Positions 44,530-55,637 of a DNA stretch of 64,000 nt are shown one piece after another. The notes beneath the pieces were generated by a model. The model was not told where the DNA came from, ran no database searches, and saw nothing but the letters and a program-made list of their open reading frames with translations. The position numbers were made by a program, and so were the translations under genes. Within the stretch, counting starts at the first letter, position 1. Every line of letters begins with the position of its first letter. Source of the stretch: Thereva unica (Eukaryota > Arthropoda > Insecta > Diptera > Therevidae); the NCBI GenBank assembly GCA_949987705.1, contig OX465282.1, positions 42,744,039-42,808,038 of the forward strand, given 5' to 3'.

Positions 44530-45007
44530 AGGGGAGTTTACATCCAAGACTCAAATTGGAAGAACAAAGTGGCCCTGTACAAAATGCAAGCGCAAAGTTT
44601 CGTCGAAAGCTCGAAACTTTTTACATCTGTCAAATGGAAATTTTTTAACACTATCGCAGAGAAAACAATTTAATTAGCTGCAACGCCTTTTTATTAGTTT
44701 CAAACATTTTTACATTTCGTTTTTGATTTTTCAAGCTGTCGAAAACAAGGTAAATATGCAAAAACTTCTAACAAAACCACAAGAAACCGCGAAAGTGACA
44801 TCTAGTAGGCACTAGAATACTTAAATTTAACGAAACTAAAAGCTTTTTTCCGACATTCGCATTCGTAAAGTAGAATAGAACTCTACTTTGAGGCTGCCGT
44901 TTGCTGTTGCCACTTTGGTGAAACAGAGACAGAGCCATACTATCTTCTATGCGATAAAAGAGTTCAGATTTGCGCTTCCACTTTGAGGCTGGGATGTAAA
45001 CTCCCCT
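44530..45007. mobile_element. 478-bp Harbinger-like MITE with TTA target duplication
   Basis: TIR aggggagtttacatcc at 44530-44545 and its reverse complement ending at 45007, flanked by tta on both sides (44527-44529, 45008-45010). It interrupts the hAT transposase between the finger and DUF4371 parts. Confidence 0.9.
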
Positions 45008-45846
45008 TTAGACTTATGTCGACAATTTGTTTTCTTTAACATCCATAAAATTTTGCGCTGAGACTATTGCGCCTTTATGGTACTCCAAATTTTGATGAAT
45101 TCGAAATTGTTCTTTGGCGTCTTTCCACCGACGAAATGCACAAGTCACAAGAGATCTTACAAGTGTGTGACTTCCTTTTCCAACTTCTTTTGGAGTAAAA
45201 AAAAATACAGTATTGGCAAAACGCACCCTCAAGCTTTTTGGAATATGCAAGCCACATAAACTCTTGTAGCCATTTTCTTTGGAATTTTAAGTTTCTCGCA
45301 CCACTAGCTGGAAACGCATATAATTCTCCTGGAATCCAACGATTTTTCAAAAAGTGAAACTTTTCTTCTTCTGCAAGTTTTCTTTCCAAACAAATATTAA
45401 TGTCGTGTAAATCCAAATCTACATCCATAAGTGGGCTTCCATCTGACTCTGCGTGAATCAAAAGAAAAAACAATACAGAATAGCTTGAATAGAGAAATCA
45501 ATACTCAAAACTCGAAGTATTAAAAGTTTTACATATAACTTTGTGAGATTGGTTTGGGTTGAACATCATCGAAACGCATGCGCCTTGGCATGCTTCGACC
45601 ATAGGTTTATGATAGAAACGACCACTTTTCTAATATAAGTTTTCAGTAAATCATTTAACTTAACTGTGAACTCACGATAATAATAACATCACTAATTATT
45701 TAAATGGTGAATATTATCACTTTAATGGCTTATGACTGTTATAATCTTATAATTGTTTATAATTGTGATTTTAAATAATGATATTTATTGATAAATTAAT
45801 GGGCATAAAAAATTGTCATCGCTATTTTGGCCTTCGACAACACCTT

Positions 45847-46092
45847 GGCCGTGTTCCGAAATATAACCCAGTACACAAGGCAGTGCTAATGGCGCCATTA
45901 ATTGATGCCATATTTTACTTGTGTGAACCGGTGTGACGTCCTGGTTATCACAAAAATGTGAGATATGTGAGGATGAAACAGTTTAAAGTTGTAATCCTTT
46001 CATGTGTGCTGTTGTAAATCACAGTGCAAACGCTTGAATTTATCCTTTCTCAATGGGCAGTATGCTGGATGGTATTACGGAACACGGCCCCT
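45847..46092. repeat. ~245-bp MITE
   Basis: ggccgtgttccg at the left and cggaacacggcc at the right form the termini. Located in the first intron of the hAT gene. No clear target duplication. Confidence 0.75.
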
Positions 46093-46099
46093 ACATCAC

Positions 46100-46540
46100 G
46101 TCTTTGTCTAGAGGAACGAAGGGTAAACTATATACCACGCTAATCAAGTCCGTTCTGATGTTCGGATCAGAGACATAGACATTGAAAGTTGCTGATGAAA
46201 CCTTTGAAAACTGTGAACGGAGAGGGAGATATAATCATGAATTATACCAACTGCATCGTGGATCCGACCTTGACAAAAGTATAAAATTAAGCAGATTACG
46301 ATGGGTGGCATACTTACAAAGGCTTGACCATAGCGACCCTACAAAAATAGCGATGAAGAATTCCTGATGGAAGGTCGACCAATGAAGCGATATTTTGACC
46401 CTGTTGGAGAAGATTTAGCTAAGTTAGGCGTTAGTTAGTTAGTAATTGGAGGACATTAGCCAGGAACCGAACGGCATAGAGAGAAAAGCTGAAGGAAGTC
46501 AAGAAACTATAATAGGCTCTAGTGCTACAGACGATGATGA
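46100..46540 (+). mobile_element. RTE/BovB-type LINE 3' fragment
   Basis: Frames with several stops give TKGKLYTTLIKSVLMFGSET, then LSRLRWVAYLQRLDHSDPTK and a tail ending GSSATDDDDG, the usual C-terminal half of RTE-clade LINE proteins (LRWxGHxxRM-like). It lies in the hAT intron. Confidence 0.75.
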
Positions 46541-46977
46541 TGGAAACAGAAAATTCTACGACCGAAATAGAAAAATCAAAATTTTTCTTTTTGAAAATGT
46601 TTCAGATCTGTTTTTACTCTATTCTTAGGCACAGCCAATAAAAGATTTGGAAAGTGGTCAAATATGAAAACTCACTTTTGAAATTTTTGATAATATTTTC
46701 AGTGCCGCTTTCAGCGGCAATTTAAAAAATCTATGAAATTTCTGTTGTAGTTAGATTCGCAATGAATTTGAACATCTTTGGCAATAATTCTGCCAGAAAT
46801 AATTTCCAAGAAAAATTAAGAATAGGTTTTCATGTCGTCTTTATACAAAAAGCAAATTCAAGGAAATGAAAGAGTAAGAGTATTTGCAGACGACGTCTAT
46901 AACAAAAATTCAAAGAACAGAAATTCAATTTTATTTCAATCCATACTTAAAATATTTTTCAAAATAAAATGAAAAAT

Positions 46978-47385
46978 AAAATAAATGGTTAAAAAAATTT
47001 TTAAAAAAAAATTCTTTTCATTAACTAAAAAATGTACTGAAAAGTAAAAAATAAAAAATATTTTAAAGAAAGCGTGAAATTTCAATTTTAATGAAAAAGT
47101 TAATTAAAAGAATGGCGCATTTTTCATCAAAAATTGAAAATATAACTGTAAATCGCGTGAGATTTACAATAACCCTCAATTTTTTGCATTGTTAATTTCA
47201 AATTCTAACAAAATTTTTTGATGAAAAATGCGCCATTCTTTTAATTAACTTTTTCATTAAAATTGAAATTTCACGCTTTCTTTAAAATATTTTTTTATTT
47301 TTTACTTTTCAGTACATTTTTTAGTTAATGAAAAGAATTTTTTTCTTAAATTTTTTTTAACCATTTATTTTATTTTCTACTTTTT
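46978..47385. repeat. ~408-bp AT-rich foldback element
   Basis: Arms of ~160 bp mirror each other (aaagcgtgaaatttcaatttt versus its reverse complement) around a spacer at about 47140-47210, including gaatggcgcatttttcatca on each side. Confidence 0.9.
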
Positions 47386-48470
47386 AGTTTATTATATGTA
47401 TTCCGCCATTTAATGATGGCAATTCTATTAGATTTTAAATTACGTCACACAGTTTACTGTATTCATTTGATACCCATGTCGTGGGCTCGGTGGAACATAA
47501 TTGCAAAAACGGCCGCCATCTCGGAACCGTCTTCTTGATTTTTTTTATCAAAAGGTCAGATTGCATTTAGTACTTATACATGAAGAGTTGAACTCAAGTT
47601 GAACCCAAGTCTAACTACATGTAAACGGGAGTCGAGTTGGGTTAAGGTTGACTGAACTCGACTCAGCTCTGCTACCTGGGTTTAGTTGAAATTATGCATA
47701 CGGACATGAGTTCAGTATTTGAGTAGTTGAATTTAGTTGACAGCAGCATCTCTGTGTTTGTTTGTGATTTTTTGTAACGTGTATTGCTTCTTTATTATCA
47801 ACTCACCCTTAACTAAACTATTCATCTCATCATTCATACACATTAACCACCCGAACTACGAGTGTGTGCAAAATTGGAAGTTGATCGGTTATATTTTCTA
47901 CTTTTTAGTCTATTATAAGCTTTCCGCAATTTAGTGTTGGCCGCCATTTTGAATTTGGAATGACGCCACTTAGCTTATTGTGTTCTACCTGTCATATCCT
48001 TTCATTTGATACCCATGTCAGAGGGCCGCGGAGCACAATTTCAAAAATCGGGCGCCATTTTGGAACCGCTATCTTGATATTTTTAGAAAATGGCCAGATT
48101 GCATTGTCATCCAAACTAAACGTGTATGCAAAATTTCAGCTCTATCCGAAACTGGGAAGTGGGTCAAATTTAACTTTAAAAAATTTGACGACAAACAGTG
48201 TAAGTGTTGGCCGCCATTTTGAATTTGGAATGACGCCACATAGCTTATTGTGTTCTACCTGTCATATCCTTTCATTTGATACCCATGTCAGAGGGCCGCG
48301 GAGCACAATTTCAAAAATCGGGCGCCATTTTGGAACCGCCATCTTGATATTTTTACAAAATGGCCAGATTGCATTGTCATCCAAACTAAACGTGTATGCA
48401 AAATTTCAGCTCTATCCGAAACCGGGAAGTGGGTCAAATTTAACTTCCAAGATTTGACGATTTGACGACA
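47386..48470. repeat. ~270-bp tandem repeat with GGCCGCCATTTTG motif
   Basis: Units at about 47932-48200 and 48201-48470 are nearly identical (ggccgccattttgaatttgg, cccatgtcagagggccgcgg, atccgaaactgggaagtggg). A more diverged unit at 47386-47580 is interrupted by ~300 bp of other sequence. The ORF through two units simply repeats itself. Confidence 0.9.
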
Positions 48471-48895
48471 AACAGTGTAAATTAAATAAAAGAATTTAAA
48501 AAAGAGTACTTACTTTCATTTTGAACATCACTATTTAAATGAAGCAAATTATTGTTAGCATTGTTGTTGATGCTACTTGCAGAGTGTTCTCCGATGGTTA
48601 CTTCGTCATGCTTTTCATTATTTGTAATTTTTGGTCACTTTATAAGCCATTTGTCCATTTTTACGGACGGGATGCGCAGGTTCACTCGCTCGAGGAAGGA
48701 CTGATATAGGTTGACGAAAAGGCTGATGTCCACAGATACTTGCTCGACTATAGAGCGACTCGATATGCACGGTCGAATAAATCATACGAATAGATTTATG
48801 AAGCCACAGATTTTTTTCTAGTGTATTCTATTGAAACGCGTCTACTACTAAGTTTATAGCGATTTAACTTAAAGTTACGTTAAAATTTCGAATTA

Positions 48896-48975
48896 ACGTA
48901 TAAACGGGTATTTACATTCTTTTAACTTTGACTTCAGCCGAAAAAATTTAGGTTTAGGTACCCGTTTATACGACA
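48896..48975. repeat. Small hairpin repeat
   Basis: cgtataaacgggta near 48900 and tacccgtttatacg near 48960 form a 14-bp stem with a ~46-bp loop. Confidence 0.75.
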
Positions 48976-49339
48976 AAAAATTTGAAATGATCTATAATTC
49001 GAATTATTTTAGGAGTATCTACGTGACAATTTTGTCGAGCTTTAGGATTATCCGCGATATACCTAGAAAAGCGCTGAATAGTCACGGGGACTCCAGGTAG
49101 CTTTGAAAAGATTGCGACTAATTTGTGTCTTGAAATGAAATTCAGAAAAGCAAGTTAAAGGATCAAAAAAAGTTTTGAGCGGATCAGAAAGTGTGCTTTT
49201 CAACCCTAGGGAAAGTTAGCGTGATATCAAAGATCTGTATTGTCCGAATCCCTCACTGAATTTTACCAATCAATTATAAGCCACTTGCAATCCGAGGGAC
49301 AATAATATTTATATTACTACTGATTTAAAAAAAACTTAC

Positions 49340-50047
49340 TTTTACAACTATGATATTTATAGTGTAATTTCTTAAGGCTGAATGGCTTAACCCCTGAACC
49401 ACATTTTAAATTCAATTTATTTTCAAAATATAGCAGTTTGGATACTTGTGAATTGTTAAAAACCCAGCTGCAAAAGAAGGGAGTATATACTGTTGTTTTC
49501 ATAAGAAGTAAAGTATTTGTTTGAGAACAGTTAATTAGTCAAAATCACAAAATGATATTATAAATGTTCAAGTTGAATTGTCATTTCGGGGGTTACAACT
49601 GTGCACCAAAGCAGCGCTTAGACCTCGTTTCTATTTGATGCGGTAATCATATTTCCTACTGGGTGTTTTTTGCTTTCAATATACATAAAACTGGCATGCG
49701 GTTGGTATTTTAGGAGATAAAAACAAACACGAACAAACCCTAACAGTGCGTACAAAGGACCATAAGAAAACAATTAATTAATTAATTATAGTTACCTGTA
49801 TAGTCTTCCTCCATTATGGAGCAAAAATAATCTTCTGCCATCTCGTCTGTTATAGAGGGCTCCGCTGCCACGCTTTCCTCGGCAGAGTTGACTCCGTCCA
49901 AGTTCTGGAGGAGCTCGTTAAGTATATTAGGATCTGAAATGTAAGCGAATGGGTTAATGATGTGTTTCTCTCCTTCATTAATTAAATTTTACCTCTTTGC
50001 ACCCGCGAAAAAGTCCCTGGGGAATAGTTTAACGTGAAACTCGCCAT
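49340..50047 (-). CDS. Three candidate exons of an unrecognised gene
   Basis: Exon A (50047-49993) begins with ATG and reads MASFTLNYSPGTFSRVQR; donor gtaaaa. Exon B (49933-49796) follows acceptor ttacatttcag, continues in phase as DPNILNELLQNLDGVNSAEE and an acidic end MAEDYFCSIMEEDYT; donor gtaact. Exon C (49467-49340) has acceptor cttcttttgcag and donor gtaagt; in phase it gives AGFLTIHKYPNCYILKIN and then TGA, whereas another frame is open throughout. Exon B has higher GC than its introns. I do not recognise the protein; it could be a host gene, or a spliced transposase N-terminus. Either C is 3'-terminal or the gene is decayed. Confidence 0.45.
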
Positions 50048-50214
50048 TACGCCTTCCTTTTACCTTTGTTTAAACACGAATGACATTTGGGTTCTTCTTC
50101 TTGATTTGCAAAAAACATCCCACAAGGTGTTCGCTTACTTTCATGTTTTTATCCCCACTCTTCAATTTTATTGTCAAAAATCTTGGGATCCCATTTGGAG
50201 TGAGCGAACACTCA

Positions 50215-50762
50215 TATTATTTAAATGTTTTCAGATATTTTCGTTAATATTCTTCGAACATCACCTCAACTTAATCGATACCTTTTATGGTTCGGGCGAT
50301 ATCGTGCAGGTACAAAAATCACTTATGTCGTTTAAACCACAAAATGGCTTGACCGAATATTATAAAAATCTTTTCAGACTATATTGTCGCTAATACGCTT
50401 CTAATGGCACCTCAAGTAAGTCAATATCCTTCGTGGTTCGGGCGATATCGTCCAGGTACAAAAATCACTTACGCCGCTTAAACAAAAAAACGGCTCGACC
50501 GAATTTCATGAAAATCTTTTCAGATCATATTTCCGATAATACGCTTCGAACGACACTTCAACGAAGTCGTTATTGTTTTTGGTTCGCGCTATATTGTGCA
50601 GGAAAAAATGACCACATACTCGTACGTACGCACACGCACATACTTCCTCTTATATTTTTGCTTAAAAAGCTCTTGGTTTGACCTTGAAAAATGAAAAAAC
50701 GTTGAAAATTTCGATTTCGATTTTCGGACCGATTACAATAACTTCCCTATACTGGTAAGTTA
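50215..50762 (-). repeat. Satellite-carrying dispersed element, copy 5
   Basis: Reverse orientation, with two to three monomers (gcgatatcgtgcagg, gcgatatcgtccagg), the (AC)n tract near 50630 and the same terminal tcggaccgattacaataac and cttccctatactgg as copy 2. Confidence 0.88.
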
Positions 50763-50927
50763 ATAAACCCTCGTTGTCAACCATGGGGACTAAAAATTCC
50801 GTAACCGCCCTGCTTCGAGAAGCTATGGTGAACGAATGAAAGGATCCCGAAACCTACATGTCTGAAAGCGAGATAAAAGCAGAGCCAGAAGAATCGACAA
50901 TGAGTATAGCAAAACTTTTTAAGACAT

Positions 50928-51131
50928 TAGCCCTAACTATAATAGCCTTAAGACTGCTTAAGATGCTTCGTCAAATTCTTTTAAAACTGTCTAATTTTCT
51001 GCCAAAACATACTGAATCTTAATATTTATAGCTAAGCTTACGATTCATTACGTTTTGACAAAAAATTATCCAGTTTTAAGAAAATTTGACGGGGCATCTT
51101 AAGCCGTCTTAAGACCATTATAGTTAGGCCT
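50928..51131. repeat. ~204-bp foldback MITE with CTTAAGATG arms
   Basis: The left arm (ccctaactataatagcc, cttaagactgcttaagatgc) is mirrored by gcatcttaagccgtcttaag and ccattatagttaggcc. A half copy is at 18074-18195. It sits inside gypsy gag. Confidence 0.88.
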
Positions 51132-52004
51132 ATTGATGTTGATGAAGAACGTGCATCAGCAGCGCGAGAATGTGCCTCAGCAGAAATGATGAGATCAAGG
51201 CGGAAGTGTTGGCGTTAAAAGATGAACAAAAATTGCTAACAATAGCTCATGAACGTTCGATCGAAGAGCTTAAAGAGTCTTTTGAAGAATAGAGGAACTA
51301 GCTGGTACAGAAAATTGAATGAATGTCACTTTCTTTGGTTGACATAAAACTGGATAACAAATTTGAGATTTTAAGGCATGGTATGGAAAAGCTCAAAACT
51401 AAACTAGAAACCATCAGAGCCGACCTGGAAAGGGTAAAGATTCATCATCCAGCGAAAGCATCTCCCGAAGTCATCGGAGTTAGGATACCAATTCGAAGCA
51501 GCAGTAGCAGGCGATTTCTGGACTGACAACGAAAAACCAATGGCATTACCCTTGTCACTAAGGGGTACAGCAACAGAAATATAACTGTAAATACTAACAG
51601 AACATAGCAGTTCTGCTACCGGTTCTTGGTTCAAGCGCAGGAAATGCGTTACGGCGATCAGAACATGCAAGATGTTTATCCACTTTAACTTCGAAATAGA
51701 CTTCAAAAATCAGGAGAAACAACTATAAGCCGATATCGAGAGCCTAGTGTATCTGGTTTATTCTAGTTTCAGTCAAGACTACATCAACGAGGTAGCAACT
51801 CTTTTACCGACCGGTATCTGCAACAGGCAGCCAGATTAACCGGACAAAGGAATACCGCAGAAGTTTTGGCATATGCTCTGGCATAAGCGACAGCGAGGCA
51901 AGCGGCAAGGAGTACAGTCTACCTCAGGACAATCAATACGATTGAGAACATTTGGTATCGAATCAGCACCTCGGATGTACGTGGTCGTCTAAAATAATGG
52001 AACT

Positions 52005-52435
52005 TGGTAGCCTAGAGAGTAAGGCGTCTGGCTACCATCCAGAAGTCCCAGGTTCAAATCCCGGCAGAGCCACGGTCTTGCGCCTTTTCAACTTTTGCAC
52101 CTACATCACTTTCCTTCTTTCTTGTTCCTTCTTTACATTCCTGATTCCTCCTGTCATAGCTTTCCTTAGTCCTTTCCCGCTCCATCAAAGCGTATTTCAT
52201 CGGTTGGGTAATGAGATTCAAGCCGTTTCAGGAAGGATAACACTCCACCGAGTTGTTTCTCGAAGTCTCGATGTCCGTGTCGCGATAGTAATGGTTGCGG
52301 TAGGGAGTAGGTGGAATAAAAATATCGCAGCTAGGTTGTGGCAGTTCCGTCGACATTGCACTCTAAACGAACAAATGATATGTCAACAGTTTAAAGGGCT
52401 TTTCCTAAGCCTCTAGTCTTCCACATAAAAAAACT
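52005..52435 (+). mobile_element. tRNA-headed SINE, copy 3
   Basis: The head tggtagcctagagagtaagg has a paired anticodon arm (tctgg-ctaccat-ccaga, anticodon-position ACC) and B box ggttcaaatcc. The body matches copies 1 and 2 at moderate identity (cctgattcctcctgtcatag). It ends with an A run. Confidence 0.85.
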
Positions 52436-52880
52436 TTGGCGAGCCGGGCCATCTACAAAGGAGTTGTCTAAAGCGAAGGACAGAGGATCTTCAGGGAGTA
52501 GGAGTGGCTCAACATGCTGTGGAAAATGTGGACAACGGCAGAAAGGTGAGCAGATAGAGCTGGTGGGGAAAATTGAAGCCTCTGATGTCACCGTCAATAT
52601 CACCCAACTGCAGCGTAGGAACAACAACAACCTTGTCATCGAGGGGAAGTTGGTAATGAACAATGCACAATTACCGTGGATACATATGCTTCAAAATCTT
52701 TCATCCTGACTGGCTTGGTAAATAAAAGTGGCTGAAAAACGCGGATCGGTACAAGCTGAAAACTGTAACAGGAGAGCCAGTGCAATTATATCGGGAGACA
52801 ATGATGGATGTATGAGTTGAATGAGTTTACACATTCGTTCCTGGTAGAGGTCATAGGACGACTGTTGAGATAAGTATAGG

Positions 52881-53232
52881 ATATGAGGAACGTAAAAGTA
52901 TAGTACATATGGACTTTGGTATTTTTGTGAAGATGTAATAATGTATGTATTGCCATTAAATTCTAATATATCTCTAGCTCCAAACTCCATCTGCAATTTA
53001 TTTCTATCAACTCAAAGGATGAGTCTAGGAATGGTAGCTCAAAGCATGACAGCCCGTTGCTGGTTGTTAAATTTCCGTCAGCAAACGATCAGCTAGAATT
53101 CCTGAAAGAAAAAGCCGCCGCCGTGGACTCTAAAGCATTTGAAACTTGGCTTTACTGCAGACAGCAAAATATACATCAATGAAAGTTTGACGTCGAAAAA
53201 TAACGACTTTCTGTAGTTAGCACGGAAGCTCC
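52881..53232. other. Non-coding, nothing assigned
   Basis: Continuation of decayed sequence after the gypsy protease edge. A frame near 53050-53150 (FPSANDQLEFLKEKAAAVDS) is open but unrecognised. Confidence 0.35.
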
Positions 53233-53797
53233 CCCAGCAAACCAATCTTTAAGATAACCTAACGAATTCGTTACGAAATTCTGAATTCTAAACAAATTCG
53301 GAAAGAAAAATATATGAAGAGGTTGACACGACATCGTTAAAGAAATTTTTTTCGAAATCGTTACGCAATTTAGTAATGATTTAGCAAAGCTTTTTATCCC
53401 TAATAAAAGCTTCACATTCATATAGGCCATTTACTTTACTAAACTTCGTAACGATCATGGTACAATAATTACAAGGTAAGCTCATAAGGGCCCCGTGACG
53501 TCACTCAGATCTTAGTTAACAAAGGAAAAAAGCTTTCTCGTGACGTCACTAAGATCTTTTGCCATATAAAAATGGTAGAAGCTTTTCAAGATGGAAACAG
53601 AGCTTTTCCTTGCGAGCCTACCTTGTATTATTGTACCATGGTAACGATTTCGAAAAGATTTCTTTAACGCTGTCGTGTCAACCCGTTCATATATTTTTCT
53701 TTCCGAATTTGTTCAGAATTCTATTGCGAATTCGGGAAAAATTTACGAATTTCCGTAACGAATTCGTTAAGTTATCGTAAAGTTTGGTTTGCTGGGT
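53233..53797. repeat. 565-bp MITE with long TIRs (CCCAGCAAACC)
   Basis: The left arm (cccagcaaacc, aacgaattcgttacg) matches the right arm in reverse (cgtaacgaattcgtt, ggtttgctggg) over ~150 bp. A second inverted repeat occupies its centre. Confidence 0.88.
53456..53640. repeat. Inner MITE with two CRE palindromes
   Basis: catggtacaataattacaag at the left and cttgtattattgtaccatg at the right are inverted. Two perfect TGACGTCA octamers (53496-53503 and 53541-53548) lie in direct repeats gtgacgtcact. Confidence 0.85.
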
Positions 53798-55381
53798 TAA
53801 TTTGTGCAACTTGTCATTTTCATTAACTATATAACACTTTTAAAAATACCACACAAAAATACAACAAACTAAATTACGAATTCTAAAATTTCACAATAAT
53901 GCACTTGCGCACTTCACTTTGACACACGATGTAAGTTTAAGCACAGAGTACTTAATATACAGAGGGAACAACAGGAGCAATGTGTTACGACGTCCAAAAT
54001 GGGTCACAAGTCGTAACCCATCCGAGCTTTTTGTTTTCTTTGAGAGCGAAACTCATCATCAAGTTTTTCACTGCTAAGCAGGATGTGTGTGCGCAATAAC
54101 TTTTTGGTGTGGTAGTATAGTAGCCGTGTTTTTTAATGAACCATATAGCATTGATTATAATATTTCTTGACTGCCGTTAAATGGAATCTTTGTGAAAATG
54201 TGTATATTATACTAAGTAGATGTGGACAAACGCGAGTTAAATTAACTTCAGGTTACGGCACCACGAGCTGGGGGCGGTAATGTCGCAGGGTTTTATGCTC
54301 CGCTATATATGGTTAGTTTCCGAAATAAACTTTCTTGTTTATGTGAAAGCCCTTCGCGCATTTGAAAACAAAATCAGAAGCTGCGGCTTTGATTTTAGTG
54401 GCTGCGGATCTAAAAATAGATTCCTATGCGCTTTTTCTTATTGCTTTGTTCAGGATTGGCAAGGAGGATGAAAAAATGATGATTTTATGGACGATGGGTG
54501 AAATTTGACAATGAGGGAATGAAATGAATGGGCGAGATAATTTTAATGGGAAATTTGGCATCAAGCGTTTTTTATTATGTTGAAAAAATTGAAATAGGTT
54601 TTTAGGGATTATTTCATTTTTTTTAACGAATTTTGAATGACAAATTTTTAGATTTTTTTCTTAGGTAATTTAGTTCGTAGAATTTTGAAATTTTTACGGA
54701 TAATTGTATTACTATTAAGAGAAATAAAATAATTGTTTTTTTGATTTTATTTATGTGGAATGGTCAAGCCCAAACCTTTTTACCGTTAGCATGTTATGCC
54801 CTTCAAGTAAGGTTGTAATGTCTCCTACTAAGTTTAAGTTAGTCTGGATGGTGGGTGAATAGATGTCGATGAACTTTGCTTTTGTCGGTTTGATGATTTG
54901 GGCTCAACAACACAGACTGTGTGTTCTATTTATTAACGAGGGGTGTATGTAGTGGGCCGGGAATGGCCGAGTTGGCTGGTTTTGGGGAAAAAAGGTGCAT
55001 GTAGGTAAAAGCGATAAAAGTGTCCTGCTAGCTGCTACGTTCCTACCGTGGATTGAAGGGTTTAAAGAGGAGCAGAAGTGGGCTATCGCCAATGCACCTT
55101 CTTCGTTTTGCACCTTATTCAGCCTAGCCAAGCTTGTTTTTGGGGTGCCCGCTCAGATGTACGAGTTATGTATATTCAAGGCGGAATATAGGACTTGCAG
55201 ATTGCAGCTGACTGAAGGAGGGATTTGCATCTCTTGAGGAATCTCAAGCATTGATTAGCCTGTTTGGGGATTTGGAATGTGATTACTCCATTACATATCT
55301 CGGGCCTTATTCTCTATTACAATTGTTGAGAATTTCCTTTTATTTGTATCACCATGGCAGTAAGTCACACCATCCTCTACC
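53798..55381. other. Non-coding region without assigned features
   Basis: No recognisable family. ORFs of 60-80 codons (for example 54995-55237) have no support beyond being open. Confidence 0.45.
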
Positions 55382-55383
55382 TA

Positions 55384-55635
55384 CAGTGACTCACAGTGAA
55401 AATGGCCCACCCTTTAAAAAATTATTTTTAGTAAAAATCTTCTAAGACGTCAATTAAATAAAAATCCCAAAAAATATATTCTTAACAGTTTATTTAATTC
55501 TTGTTTCAACTCTGTTAAGTTGTTTCAACAACTGTTAAGAATATATTTTTTGGGATTTTTATTTAATTGATGTCTTAGAAGATTTTTAGCAAAAAAATTT
55601 TTTAAAGGGTGGGCCATTTTCACTGTGAGTCACTG
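55384..55635. mobile_element. 252-bp mariner/Tc1-like MITE with TA target duplication
   Basis: The TIR cagtgactcacagtgaaaat and its reverse complement form arms of ~108 bp, with ta at 55382-55383 and 55636-55637. A short spacer lies at about 55493-55527. Confidence 0.88.
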
Positions 55636-55637
55636 TA

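Larger units (their letters stand above)
43440..48658 (-). pseudogene. hAT-type transposase gene (DUF4371-like), exons spread by insertions
   Basis: Exon 1 (48658-48514) starts MDKWLIK, has one in-frame TGA, then EKHDEVTIGEHSAS, and ends at a gtaagt donor. Exon 2 begins at 45448 after tgattcacgcag and joins in phase to SDGSPLMDVDLDLH; it holds the TTF-like finger (KFQRKWLQEF, FCQYCIFF). After a MITE the DUF4371 region continues (HRDAGPITL, ILADGATDVS), then the catalytic-domain part (LYVHCASNSLNLAVGEAC, KKFCETRWIERLD). Several frameshifts occur and the C-terminal dimerisation part is missing at 43440, beside the LINE tail. hAT transposases cut and paste DNA. Confidence 0.85.
50775..52880 (+). 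pseudogene. gag: Decayed gypsy gag and protease start
   Basis: Frames with stops give MGTKNSVTALLREAMVNE and AEPEESTMSIAKLFK (start), then ISKFEAAVAGDFWTD-like residues followed by NEKPMALPLSLRGTATEI, and DIESLVYLVYSSFSQDYI, as in gypsy Gag. A SINE (52005) interrupts the later part. Beyond it CCGKCGQRQKGEQ suggests a zinc knuckle and KTVTGEPVQLYRE a protease edge. Interrupted also by a MITE at 50928-51131. Confidence 0.65.

Noticed and set aside
44580..45000. Possible missing hAT exon between the two transposase parts
   Set aside because: The segment is bounded by TIRs and a TTA duplication, so it is an inserted MITE.
54995..55237. 80-codon ORF as a gene
   Set aside because: Unrecognised, no splice or start context, and no neighbouring element; length is within chance.
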